From UBA6136 sp046305255 (lineage in GTDB: Bacteria; Pseudomonadota; Gammaproteobacteria; Methylococcales; Methylococcaceae), in the NCBI GenBank assembly GCA_046305255.1, contig JBKCCF010000115.1, positions 1 to 11,291 of the forward strand: a stretch of 11,291 bases of DNA, given 5' to 3'. Positions 1-6,455 of the stretch are shown piece after piece. The position numbers and the translations under genes are program-made. Each line of letters begins with the position of its first letter. The first letter of the stretch is position 1. A model generated the notes under the pieces. That model was not told the origin of the DNA. It ran no database searches and was given only the letters and a program-made list of their open reading frames with translations.

Positions 1-580
1 GGGAGGCAATGTTCTTCTCAAATGGCTGGGTGAGCGAGGTGAGACTGCGACACTCTCGGCTGCGGTCGCAGTATCGGCGCCGCTACGACTTGATCTTTGC
101 GCCGACCGACTCGACAACGGTTTCTCAAAACTCTACCGCAATCAGCTATTGAAGGAACTCAAGGACTTTGTGAACTGGAAGCGGGAGCATCTGGAGTTTA
201 TGGGCGAGGTCGTCGAAGCGCAAAAACTGCAGGCACTGGGGGATTTGTCCGGGATACAGTCATTCTGGGAATACGATTACAAGGTGGTGGCACGACTCTA
301 CGGGTTTGAAAGCGCCAGTGACTACTATCAAAAATCCAGTGCAAGACAATTTCTCGGACAGATTCGGCGACCGACCCTCATTATTCACTCTCGTGATGAT
401 CCGTTCATGACACCGGCAGTAATCCCCCATGATACTGAATTATCAGCCAGCGTTCGGCTTGAGTTGACCGATGCCGGGGGACATGTCGGCTTTGTTTCGG
501 GGCCACTACCGTGGCGGCCCCGCTACTGGCTTGAGGAGCGCATCCCGAGGTTCATGCAGCAGCAGTTTGATTGCAACTAA
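1..580 (+). CDS. YheT-family alpha/beta hydrolase, C-terminal part (5' end outside window)
   Basis: The frame is open from base 2 to the TAA at 578-580, so this is the C-terminal ~192 residues of a gene that begins upstream. The first visible residues, GGNVLLKWLGERGE, are the tail of the GxSxGGN nucleophile elbow typical of the YheT/COG0429 hydrolases, so the catalytic serine lies just outside the window. The other two triad members are visible: the acidic residue in HSRDDPFM and the histidine in GGHVGFV near the C-terminus, both in the usual family order. The intervening cap region, rich in LYRNQLLKELK-type helices, also fits. YheT-like proteins are predicted cytosolic or membrane-associated esterases of unclear substrate. 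The ATG at 149 sits inside the domain and is not the start. The family call is confident, the physiological role is not. Confidence 0.88.
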   Translation, partial: GGNVLLKWLGERGETATLSAAVAVSAPLRLDLCADRLDNGFSKLYRNQLLKELKDFVNWKREHLEFMGEVVEAQKLQALGDLSGIQSFWEYDYKVVARLYGFESASDYYQKSSARQFLGQIRRPTLIIHSRDDPFMTPAVIPHDTELSASVRLELTDAGGHVGFVSGPLPWRPRYWLEERIPRFMQQQFDCN

Positions 581-582
581 AC

Positions 583-608
583 ATGCCAAACGCCTGGTTT
601 GATTGCAT
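583..608. terminator. Small hairpin between convergent genes
   Basis: In the 27-nt gap between the yheT-like and pfkB-like stop codons, CAAAC (587-591) pairs with GTTTG (597-601) across a 5-nt loop. The stem can be extended by ATGC (583-586) with GCAT (605-608) if three bases bulge. It lies exactly where both converging transcripts must end, so it could serve both strands. It is short and AT-rich and has no T-run, so it is a weak terminator candidate. Confidence 0.3.
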
Positions 609-1501
609 CAGAGGGGCCTTACAGTGACTTCCGAGATTAGCAGGTCGATTTCATGCGGCAGGATCATCGCCACATCCTGCCGCAACGCATTAACAGCTCC
701 GGCACTTGAGGCCAGTGCCAGACGTTGGTCGAGCGGTAACCCCTGCAGCCAACCGTGAGCCAGCCCCGCGACATAACAATCTCCCGAACCTATGGGATTA
801 ACTTGCTGAATCGTCGGAGGAATCAACTGCCATGAGCCCTCCGACCGACTATGTACCTCGACCATCCCGCCACCATCGGTGATATGGAGTTCCGGCACCC
901 GGTGCCACTCGGTGCTTTGGGCGTACTCCTCGCGATTAGGTTTGGCGAGGTCGGGGGCTATCGGCCCTGCCAACGCCTTCACCAGAGCCGAACCATGAGC
1001 ATCAAGCCAGCATGGGACGTCTGCACGTCGGCAGAGTGCCAGCACTGACAGGTAAAGATCCTCGGCGCTATCATCCGGCACAGAACCACTGATGATGACC
1101 AGTCGCACTTGGGGCAGTAGTGAGTCAATCTGCCGCAGCAGGGTGTCACATTCGGCTGCGGTGACGGGAAAGCCGTTCGGGAGCATGCTGGTCGGGTGAT
1201 CCTGATGACTGCTGGACGCCATGAAGCCGACACGAACCGGCGCCAGGGTGTCAATACAGGCATCGGTCATGCCCTCCGCTTTCACCAGATCACGTAACCA
1301 GGCACCGCTATGTCCCCCGGCAAAGCCGGTCAGCACCACCCGGTGCCCCAGCCGCGCCAGCAGTCTGCCAACATTCACGCCTTTGCCCTCGGCATGCATG
1401 ACCATGGCAGACATGCGGTTTATTTCTCCCGGAATCAACTCTCCGGCATGAACCAGATTGAGTAAGGGATTAGCACAGATCACCAGTACATCTGCAGTCA
1501 T
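608..1501 (-). CDS. PfkB-family carbohydrate kinase (1-phosphofructokinase/tagatose-6-phosphate kinase-like)
   Basis: This 297-residue protein has the length and layout of the FruK/LacC branch of the ribokinase (PfkB) fold. The glycine-rich N-terminal signature is at residues 38-45 (EGKGVNVG), followed by LARLGHRVVLTGFAGG. SGSVPDD sits where the family has SGSLPxG, KPNREE is the usual phosphate-site segment, and the C-terminal signature NPIGSGD supplies the anion hole and catalytic base Asp241. Such enzymes phosphorylate a sugar or sugar phosphate with ATP in the cytosol. Oddities are Asn15 in NPLLN, where relatives usually have Asp (NPALD) for substrate contact, and AEGKG in place of PGGKG. 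The exact substrate is therefore open. The start at 1499-1501 has a GAGG ribosome-binding site 8 nt upstream. The gene is divergent from dinB across 47 bp and convergent with the yheT-like gene. Confidence 0.85.
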   Translation of the reverse strand: MTADVLVICANPLLNLVHAGELIPGEINRMSAMVMHAEGKGVNVGRLLARLGHRVVLTGFAGGHSGAWLRDLVKAEGMTDACIDTLAPVRVGFMASSSHQDHPTSMLPNGFPVTAAECDTLLRQIDSLLPQVRLVIISGSVPDDSAEDLYLSVLALCRRADVPCWLDAHGSALVKALAGPIAPDLAKPNREEYAQSTEWHRVPELHITDGGGMVEVHSRSEGSWQLIPPTIQQVNPIGSGDCYVAGLAHGWLQGLPLDQRLALASSAGAVNALRQDVAMILPHEIDLLISEVTVRPL

Positions 1502-1548
1502 AAGCAGGGCCTCGCTGAGGGAACGGATCGGTATGGTAACGAGCTATT

Positions 1549-2751
1549 ATGAAGCGCTACCGCCTAGACTCAAAATACATGGATTGCCCAGTGACGCGCC
1601 GTATAGCCCACCTCGATATGGATGCCTTTTATGCCTCGGTCGAACTGCTTCGCTACCCTATGCTGCGTGGCCTGCCTCTGGTGATTGGTGGGCGACGGAT
1701 TGCAATGCCTACACCCGACAGAGGACTGGCGGGCTTTCAGCGACTCAAGGAATATAGCGGTCGCGGCGTCGTCACTACCGCCACCTATGAGGCCCGTGCC
1801 CTTGGCGTTCACTCCGGCATGGGACTCATGAAGGCGGCGCTGCTCGCGCCCGAGGCCATCCTGCTGCCGGCTGACTTCGAGCAATACCGATACTACTCCG
1901 AGCTGTTCAAGGCAGCGGTTGCCGGGATCGCACCGACGATCGAAGATCGGGGCATCGACGAAATTTTCATTGATCTGAGTACCATTCAGGACGACAACGA
2001 AAATCTGGCCCGTCAACTCAGGCAGCAGGTCAGAGACGCCACGGGCTTATCCTGTTCGATCGGTATCGCCCCCAACAAAATGCTGGCCAAACTAGCCTCG
2101 GACATGAACAAGCCAGACGGCCAGACCCTGCTGAATCGGGCCGATGTGCCCGCTCTGGTCTGGCCGCTGCCCGTGAATCGCATCAATGGCATAGGCCCAA
2201 GAACCCATGCTCGACTGGCGTCCATGGGTGTCAAACGTATCGGGGATCTGGCGGTTATCGATCTCTCAAGGCTGATCGCAGAGTTTGGACCACGCCAGGG
2301 CCAATGGCTGGCAGACGTCGCGCAGGGTCATGATGAGCGACCACTGGTAACCCTGCGGGAAGCCAAATCCATCAGCAGGGAGACGACTTTCGAACGCGAC
2401 CTGCACCCTGCTACAGATCGTGCTGAACTGTCGGAAATATTGCTAACACTCTGTATGCGTGTGCAGGAAGATCTGGTTCGCAAAGGCTATGAGAGCCGAG
2501 CCATTGGTATCAAAGTCAAGTTTGCCGATTTTCAGATCGTAACCCGCAATGAGACCATCGCCGTCCCCACCGCCGACCCGCTGGTCATACGTTCTGCTGC
2601 AAGAGTCTGCCTGCGCCGTGTCCGTTTTGACCAGAAATTCCGGCTGTTGGGCATACGGCTAGGCGCGCTGGTCAGAGCGAACGCGATGGACCGGAATCTC
2701 TGCCAGCCCGCACATCAAGGCGCGCTGATTTTCGATGAGCCCGCAGCGTAA
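1549..2751 (+). CDS. dinB: Y-family DNA polymerase IV (DinB type)
   Basis: This is a translesion DNA polymerase that extends past damaged template bases. From the ATG at 1549 it is 400 residues. Visible motifs are the palm motif HLDMDAFYASVE, with metal-binding Asp23 and a tyrosine (Tyr28) at the steric-gate position that excludes ribonucleotides. Asp137-Glu138 (GIDEIFIDL) supply the other metal ligands, CSIGIAPNKMLAKLASDMNKP is the canonical fingers/palm block, and INGIGPRTHARL is the thumb helix-hairpin-helix. Compared with E. coli DinB there are about 18 extra residues (roughly 49-70) between the GG and RGVV segments. A possible but poor clamp-binding motif, QGALIF, is at the very C-terminus. 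Homologues usually begin close to RRIAHLD, so the ATG at 1579 or GTG at 1591 may be the true start. I see no LexA-type operator of E. coli form upstream. Confidence 0.93.
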   Translation: MKRYRLDSKYMDCPVTRRIAHLDMDAFYASVELLRYPMLRGLPLVIGGRRIAMPTPDRGLAGFQRLKEYSGRGVVTTATYEARALGVHSGMGLMKAALLAPEAILLPADFEQYRYYSELFKAAVAGIAPTIEDRGIDEIFIDLSTIQDDNENLARQLRQQVRDATGLSCSIGIAPNKMLAKLASDMNKPDGQTLLNRADVPALVWPLPVNRINGIGPRTHARLASMGVKRIGDLAVIDLSRLIAEFGPRQGQWLADVAQGHDERPLVTLREAKSISRETTFERDLHPATDRAELSEILLTLCMRVQEDLVRKGYESRAIGIKVKFADFQIVTRNETIAVPTADPLVIRSAARVCLRRVRFDQKFRLLGIRLGALVRANAMDRNLCQPAHQGALIFDEPAA

Positions 2752-2820
2752 ATGGCGCAACACGCACCCCCACCCACATCAACAGCAGCGACAGAGATCG
2801 AAGACCCAAAAAATCCACTG

Positions 2821-2849
2821 TTGATAATCATTCTTGTTTCGACTAGGAT
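2821..2849 (+). promoter_or_regulatory. Sigma-70-type promoter of bfd
   Basis: TTGATA (2821-2826) and TAGGAT (2844-2849) are separated by exactly 17 bp, giving a good match to the -35/-10 consensus. Transcription would begin around 2855, about 25 nt before the bfd start codon. A Fur-box-like sequence overlaps the -35 and spacer. Confidence 0.6.
2822..2836 (+). promoter_or_regulatory. Fur-box-like operator overlapping the bfd promoter
   Basis: TGATAATCATTCTTG matches the 7-1-7 Fur consensus (TGATAAT n ATTATCA) perfectly in the left half and at four of seven positions in the right half. It covers the -35 element and spacer of the promoter preceding bfd, where bound Fur-Fe(II) would block RNA polymerase. 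Bfd is a known Fur-repressed gene in enterobacteria and pseudomonads, so position and function agree. The site is inferred from sequence only. Confidence 0.5.
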
Positions 2850-2881
2850 GAGTTCAACCATACAACTTCGCGTGATTGAAC

Positions 2882-3088
2882 ATGTACATCTGTATTTGTA
2901 AGGGTGTGACTGATAGCCAGATCCGTAAAACCGTTACCGAAAAAGGGGTGAGTTCTATCCGTGGCCTAAGGCAGGAACTAGGCGCATGCGATCAGTGCGG
3001 TAAATGCGCACTGGCAGCCCGTCAAGTCATCAATGAATGCCTGCAGAACCCGGGTGCCACTCAGAGCCGCGTCTTGTCCGCCGCCTGA
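2882..3088 (+). CDS. bfd: Bacterioferritin-associated ferredoxin
   Basis: This 68-residue [2Fe-2S] protein delivers electrons to the haem of bacterioferritin, reducing stored Fe(III) and mobilising iron when iron is scarce. The sequence starts MYICICKGVTD, close to the canonical Bfd start. Four cysteines fall in the Bfd pattern: Cys4 and Cys6 (CxC), then Cys39 and Cys42 (QCGKC); Cys36 is extra. I chose the ATG at 2882 over an in-frame TTG two codons upstream because Bfd proteins begin exactly here. No strong ribosome-binding site is visible. The gene is convergent with bfr, its physiological partner, and is preceded by a promoter overlapped by a Fur-like box. The length matches the family. 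Confidence 0.93.
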   Translation: MYICICKGVTDSQIRKTVTEKGVSSIRGLRQELGACDQCGKCALAARQVINECLQNPGATQSRVLSAA

Positions 3089-3132
3089 ACAGGACATCAC
3101 AAAGATCCAGCTCGCGTCGGCACCCGTGTCAG

Positions 3133-3597
3133 TTAAATCATTGATTGCTGATAGTTCTGGATGCCAACCCGGTCAATCAGATCCAGCTGTGTTTCCAGCC
3201 AGTCCACATGTTCCTCCTCGCTTTCAAGGATGTGCTGGAACAGATCACGGCTGACGTAATCACCAAGCTGCTCACAATAGCCGATGGCCTCCCGCAAATC
3301 GGGAATCGCCTCCATTTCCAGCGCCAGATCACACTGCAACATTTCGAGTGTGTGCTCACCAATTTTGAGTTTGCCCAGTTCCTGCAAGTTCGGCAGTCCC
3401 TCCAGGAACAGAATCCGCTCAATGAGCCTATCGGCGTGCTTCATTTCATCAATCGATTCGTGGTACTCCTTCTCGTTGAGTTTGCTGAGACCCCAGTTCT
3501 TGAACATGCGTGCATGCAGAAAATACTGATTGATGGCCGTTAATTCATTAGCAAGAACCTTGTTGAGGTACTTGATTACCTTTTTATCACCCTTCAT
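3133..3597 (-). CDS. bfr: Bacterioferritin (haem-binding ferritin)
   Basis: This 154-residue subunit belongs to a 24-mer iron-storage cage that oxidises Fe(II) and stores ferric mineral in the cytosol. All ferroxidase-centre ligands are in register with E. coli Bfr: Glu18, Glu51, His54, Glu94, Glu127 and His130. Met52, the haem ligand shared between two subunits, is also present, so this is a haem-binding catalytic subunit and not a ligand-less BfrA/alpha-type variant. The four-helix pattern is complete (NELTAINQYFLHARM, DEMKHADRLIERILFLEG, ALEMEAIPDLREAI, SEEEHVDWLETQL). The start has GGAG 9 nt upstream. It faces bfd with only 44 bp between the stop codons. The two genes have separate promoters, which suits opposite iron responses. 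Confidence 0.96.
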   Translation of the reverse strand: MKGDKKVIKYLNKVLANELTAINQYFLHARMFKNWGLSKLNEKEYHESIDEMKHADRLIERILFLEGLPNLQELGKLKIGEHTLEMLQCDLALEMEAIPDLREAIGYCEQLGDYVSRDLFQHILESEEEHVDWLETQLDLIDRVGIQNYQQSMI

Positions 3598-3721
3598 GCC
3601 TGTATGCTCCGGTTGCGTCTAGAATCAGGCTGAACCGTAACAAAGACCGCCTGAAGGAGCAATCGCTGTAAGCCCTAAATCGCCAGCATCAGGCCAAGTC
3701 CGGGCAGTTAAGGAATCCCGT

Positions 3722-3727
3722 TATAAT
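3722..3727 (+). promoter_or_regulatory. Perfect -10 hexamer upstream of the yqiA-like gene
   Basis: TATAAT occurs 58 bp before the start codon at 3785 in the bfr/yqiA divergent region. No convincing -35 element lies 15-18 bp upstream, so this is a partial promoter call. It would give a leader of about 50 nt and could drive the downstream yqiA-like gene and the gene after it. Confidence 0.35.
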
Positions 3728-3784
3728 CCCCTCACTCGGCCACGTGTGGCGTCCTGCCCTCAAATTGAGCAAACTCATCGACCC

Positions 3785-4357
3785 ATGATTTTCTATCTGC
3801 ACGGGTTTCGTTCGGCGCCTGCGTCCAGTAAAGCGAGGCAACTGGCTCAACGTCTGAGCGAATTGGGGATGAAAGATCAGTTCTGGTGTCCACAATTACC
3901 GGCGGATCCTGCTGCGGCCATTGAATGCGTTGATGCCGCCGTTGCAGAGTTAGCAGAGGCGCCCACATTCATCGGCAGTTCGCTGGGCGGTTTCTACGCC
4001 GCTTATCTGTCGGGCACATATGAGAGCCGAGCCGTACTCCTGAACCCAGCCAGCCAGCCATGGAAAACCCTGGCCACGTTCGTCGGCTGTCAGACCAACC
4101 TCTACACCGGCGAGAACTTTGATTTCACCCATGCGCACCTGGCTGCGCTACATCGGTTTGACAGACAGATGCCGGCAGCTCCCGGGAAGCTGTGGTTAAT
4201 CGTGGAAACCGGCGATGAACTCATCGACTATCGGGAATCTGTCGCAAGATATGCCGACGCCCGTCAGACCGTCATTGAAGGTGGCGATCACAGCTTGCGG
4301 CACTTTCCACAATTGATTGATGAAATCATTGATTTTGCGCTGGATCCGCTGTCCTGA
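3785..4357 (+). CDS. yqiA: YqiA-like esterase (UPF0227 alpha/beta hydrolase)
   Basis: This 190-residue protein is a small alpha/beta hydrolase with no lid. The start MIFYLHGFRSAP is the diagnostic oxyanion-hole segment of the YqiA family, reported to have esterase activity on short acyl and palmitoyl-CoA-type substrates. The nucleophile elbow GSSLGGFYA carries Ser66. The acidic residue is in TGDELIDY and the histidine in GGDHSL, completing the triad in family order. I start at the ATG at 3785 because homologues begin at this point; an in-frame GTG at 3746 would add an unconserved 13-residue extension. In enterobacteria yqiA sits next to parE, which is not the case here. It is probably co-transcribed with the gene 23 nt downstream. 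Cytosolic; no signal peptide seen. Confidence 0.85.
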   Translation: MIFYLHGFRSAPASSKARQLAQRLSELGMKDQFWCPQLPADPAAAIECVDAAVAELAEAPTFIGSSLGGFYAAYLSGTYESRAVLLNPASQPWKTLATFVGCQTNLYTGENFDFTHAHLAALHRFDRQMPAAPGKLWLIVETGDELIDYRESVARYADARQTVIEGGDHSLRHFPQLIDEIIDFALDPLS

Positions 4358-4380
4358 CCGCAACGGCAACCATTACACCC

Positions 4381-5370
4381 ATGACCCTATTGCAGCGTTC
4401 ACTCAGGGATACCCTGCGCTCGGCCACGGTCATTCGTCGTTCAGCATTGCTTTACAGCGAAGGACCGGACCTCACCCTGGACCGACCCGCTCATGTCCGG
4501 GCAGGGTCTGGACTTTGCTGGATGAATGGACACCTCGCCGTGATGCAGGATGATGCCCTGTTTCTGGCGCTCGTCGATCCGACGACCGGTCGGGTCGCTT
4601 CTGTCACGCTGCCATCAGCCGCCGATGGGATACGGCAATTTGATGACAATCGCGGCAACAAATCAGACAAACCCGACCTTGAGGCCTGCTTTAGTATACC
4701 CACCGCAGGCGGAGATACCCTGTTTGGATTCGGCTCAGGCGCAACAGAACAGCGAACCCGTATCCTCAGAATCAGCAGCAGCGGGACAGCATCCCTGTTC
4801 CCTGCCCATCGCCTCTATGCGAAATTCATGGCACAAACTGAATTCAGCGGCAGCGAACTGAACATTGAGGGGGTCGTCTGGCTGGGCAACCGTATTCGCA
4901 TATTCAACCGGGGCAATGGTGCTCAAAGGAATGGCCTGCAAGCGGTGAATGCCAGTTGTGATATCGACTGGCAGACCCTTAAGGCGTATCTCGAATCTCC
5001 CGAAAACGCCGATTTGCCAGATTTGGATCGAATCGTGCAGTACGATCTCGGCACCCTAGAAAATGCAGCGCTGAGTTTCACCGACGCCTGCTGGTGTGGC
5101 AGACAACTGATCTATAGCGCCAGTGCCGAACTATCCACCAACACCGTGAGTGATGGGCGTGTCATCGGCTCTGCCATTGGTGCCCTTGACGAACATGGTC
5201 ATGGCCGTTGGACTGAAATCAGACAACCCGATGGCAGCCTGTTCCGGGAGAAAATCGAGGGGATCTGCGCGCGACCCGACCAACCTGATCGCCTCTACGC
5301 CGTTCTGGATGCCGATGAGCCGGGGCGACCATCGGAACTGTGCGACATCGCACTCATCGGGTTCGGTTAA
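4381..5370 (+). CDS. Conserved protein of unknown function, beta-propeller-like (possibly DUF6929)
   Basis: I cannot assign a function. The 329-residue protein has no obvious signal peptide or membrane segment. Its pattern is short beta-strand-rich repeats separated by glycine and aspartate turns (GHLAVMQDDALFLALVD, DTLFGFGSGATEQ, GVVWLGNRIRIFNRG, QLIYSASAE), suggesting a propeller. Two IEG segments, in LNIEGVVW and EKIEGICA, resemble the acidic positions of phytase-like or SdiA-regulated propeller proteins. The C-terminal PDRLYAVLDADEPGRPSELCDI block looks strongly conserved in type. I associate this organisation with DUF6929, from memory. It follows the yqiA-like gene by 23 nt on the same strand with no intervening terminator, so the two are likely one transcript. 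No good ribosome-binding site precedes the ATG, which leaves the start slightly uncertain. Confidence 0.7.
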   Translation: MTLLQRSLRDTLRSATVIRRSALLYSEGPDLTLDRPAHVRAGSGLCWMNGHLAVMQDDALFLALVDPTTGRVASVTLPSAADGIRQFDDNRGNKSDKPDLEACFSIPTAGGDTLFGFGSGATEQRTRILRISSSGTASLFPAHRLYAKFMAQTEFSGSELNIEGVVWLGNRIRIFNRGNGAQRNGLQAVNASCDIDWQTLKAYLESPENADLPDLDRIVQYDLGTLENAALSFTDACWCGRQLIYSASAELSTNTVSDGRVIGSAIGALDEHGHGRWTEIRQPDGSLFREKIEGICARPDQPDRLYAVLDADEPGRPSELCDIALIGFG

Positions 5371-5395
5371 GACCTGATGGATCGCTGGACCTACC

Positions 5396-5440
5396 GGCCA
5401 ATATGGCCAAAGCCCAGCGGGCAGCGCGGCAGCGCGGCCC
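5396..5440 (+). repeat. GC-rich inverted and tandem repeats in the leader of the corA-like gene
   Basis: The 119-nt gap before the corA-like gene holds several short repeats. GGCCA-ATA-TGGCC at 5396-5408 is a perfect dyad. GCCC-AGC-GGGC at 5412-5422 is a second. GGCAGCGC occurs twice in tandem at 5420-5435. The GGGC at 5419-5422 can pair either with the upstream GCCC (5412-5415) or with the downstream GCCC (5437-5440), so two mutually exclusive hairpins are possible. The 5396-5408 dyad could instead act as a weak terminator for the preceding gene. No T-run follows. Confidence 0.35.
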
Positions 5441-5489
5441 CTCACATGGCACCCGTGAACCTCAACAAGCACTCAAAAAAGGCGTAGAC

Positions 5490-6455
5490 ATGTCCCTGAA
5501 TTTCTCAGCCTACCGAAATGGTCAATACATCAGCGATCTGCCTCTGGACAGCATCAGTGACCTGCTGGAGGAACCCGGCGGCTTCGTGTGGCTCACCATG
5601 GGAGACCCCACGGCACAGGAACTGGCAAAAATAGAAGAAGAATTCAATTTGCATGAATTGGCCATGGAAGATGCCCGATCCGCCCATCAGCGGCCCAAAC
5701 TGGAGGACTATGGCGACGTTCTGTTTTTAACATTCCACACAGTTGCGCTTGAAGGCGGCACAACCCTCTATGGTGAACTCCATGCCTTCATCGGCCAGCG
5801 GTTTGTCATCCTGATTCAACATGGCGAACACACCCGATATGACCGCATAAGAACCCGGTGCGAGGCCAATCCCGCCCAACTCAGAAAAGGGCCAGGCTTT
5901 GTGCTGTATGCACTGCTGGACTTTCTGGTAGATCAATTTTTACAGGTCGCCGACTACCAGCAGAAGCAACTTGGTGGACTGGAGGACGACATTTTTGCCA
6001 GTAATCTTGATGGCCCCTTAATTGAGCGGCTGTACGGACTGAAGCGGGAAGTAGCAACACTGCGGGACGCAGCGACACCCGTCGGCGATATCTGCACTGC
6101 CCTGCTCCGACTGCACACTGACCTCATTGCCAAGGACTTACGGCCTTATTACAGGGATGTTCAAGACCATATCGTGAGGGTGATTCGCAGCACCGAGCGA
6201 CTGCGGGAGACGCTCTCGGATGCCATGCAGGTTAACCTGGCACTGGTCACTGTTCGCCAGAACGAAGTGGTCAAGCGACTAGCTGGATGGGGCGCCATCC
6301 TTGCCATCCCCACCATGGTCTTCAGCATGTATGGCATGAACTTCGAAACCATGCCGGAACTGCAGTTTGAGTACGGCTATCCGAGCGCCATGATCTTCAC
6401 CTGTCTGGGCTGCGGTCTGCTGTATCGGCAACTTCGCCGCGCCGGGTGGCTTTAG
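5490..6455 (+). CDS. corA: CorA-family divalent metal ion transporter
   Basis: This 321-residue inner-membrane channel belongs to the CorA/ZntB (MIT) superfamily, which forms pentamers carrying Mg2+ or other divalent ions. A long soluble N-terminal domain (about 1-255) ends in helical segments that form the stalk. Two C-terminal membrane segments follow: roughly 263-280 (GAILAIPTMVFSMYG) and 299-313 (AMIFTCLGCGLLY). The signature GMN at 282-284 and the periplasmic MPEL loop, as in E. coli CorA, favour a Mg2+ CorA over a zinc-type ZntB, though the substrate is not certain. I chose the ATG at 5490 for its AAAGG ribosome-binding site 7 nt upstream. An in-frame GTG or ATG further upstream would overlap the previous gene and add a non-family extension. 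Its stop overlaps the stop of the convergent Rieske gene. Confidence 0.92.
   Translation: MSLNFSAYRNGQYISDLPLDSISDLLEEPGGFVWLTMGDPTAQELAKIEEEFNLHELAMEDARSAHQRPKLEDYGDVLFLTFHTVALEGGTTLYGELHAFIGQRFVILIQHGEHTRYDRIRTRCEANPAQLRKGPGFVLYALLDFLVDQFLQVADYQQKQLGGLEDDIFASNLDGPLIERLYGLKREVATLRDAATPVGDICTALLRLHTDLIAKDLRPYYRDVQDHIVRVIRSTERLRETLSDAMQVNLALVTVRQNEVVKRLAGWGAILAIPTMVFSMYGMNFETMPELQFEYGYPSAMIFTCLGCGLLYRQLRRAGWL

Noticed and set aside
566..607. Direct repeat TTTGATTGCA at 566-575 and 598-607
   Set aside because: Only 10 bp, one copy inside the coding end of the hydrolase, with no transposase or integrase nearby; chance is sufficient.
1502..1548. Possible SOS (LexA) operator in front of dinB
   Set aside because: No CTGT-N8-ACAG or close variant is present in the 47-bp gap with the divergent kinase gene.
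2876..2881. TTG start two codons before bfd
   Set aside because: Bfd proteins begin MYxCxC, which matches the ATG at 2882 exactly.
3145..3543. 132-residue open frame on the plus strand
   Set aside because: It is antisense to bacterioferritin, in which every ferroxidase ligand is conserved.
5340..5489. N-terminal extension of the CorA-like protein from an upstream in-frame start
   Set aside because: It overlaps the preceding gene, has a biased Arg/Gln-rich sequence unlike CorA, and the ATG at 5490 has a good ribosome-binding site.
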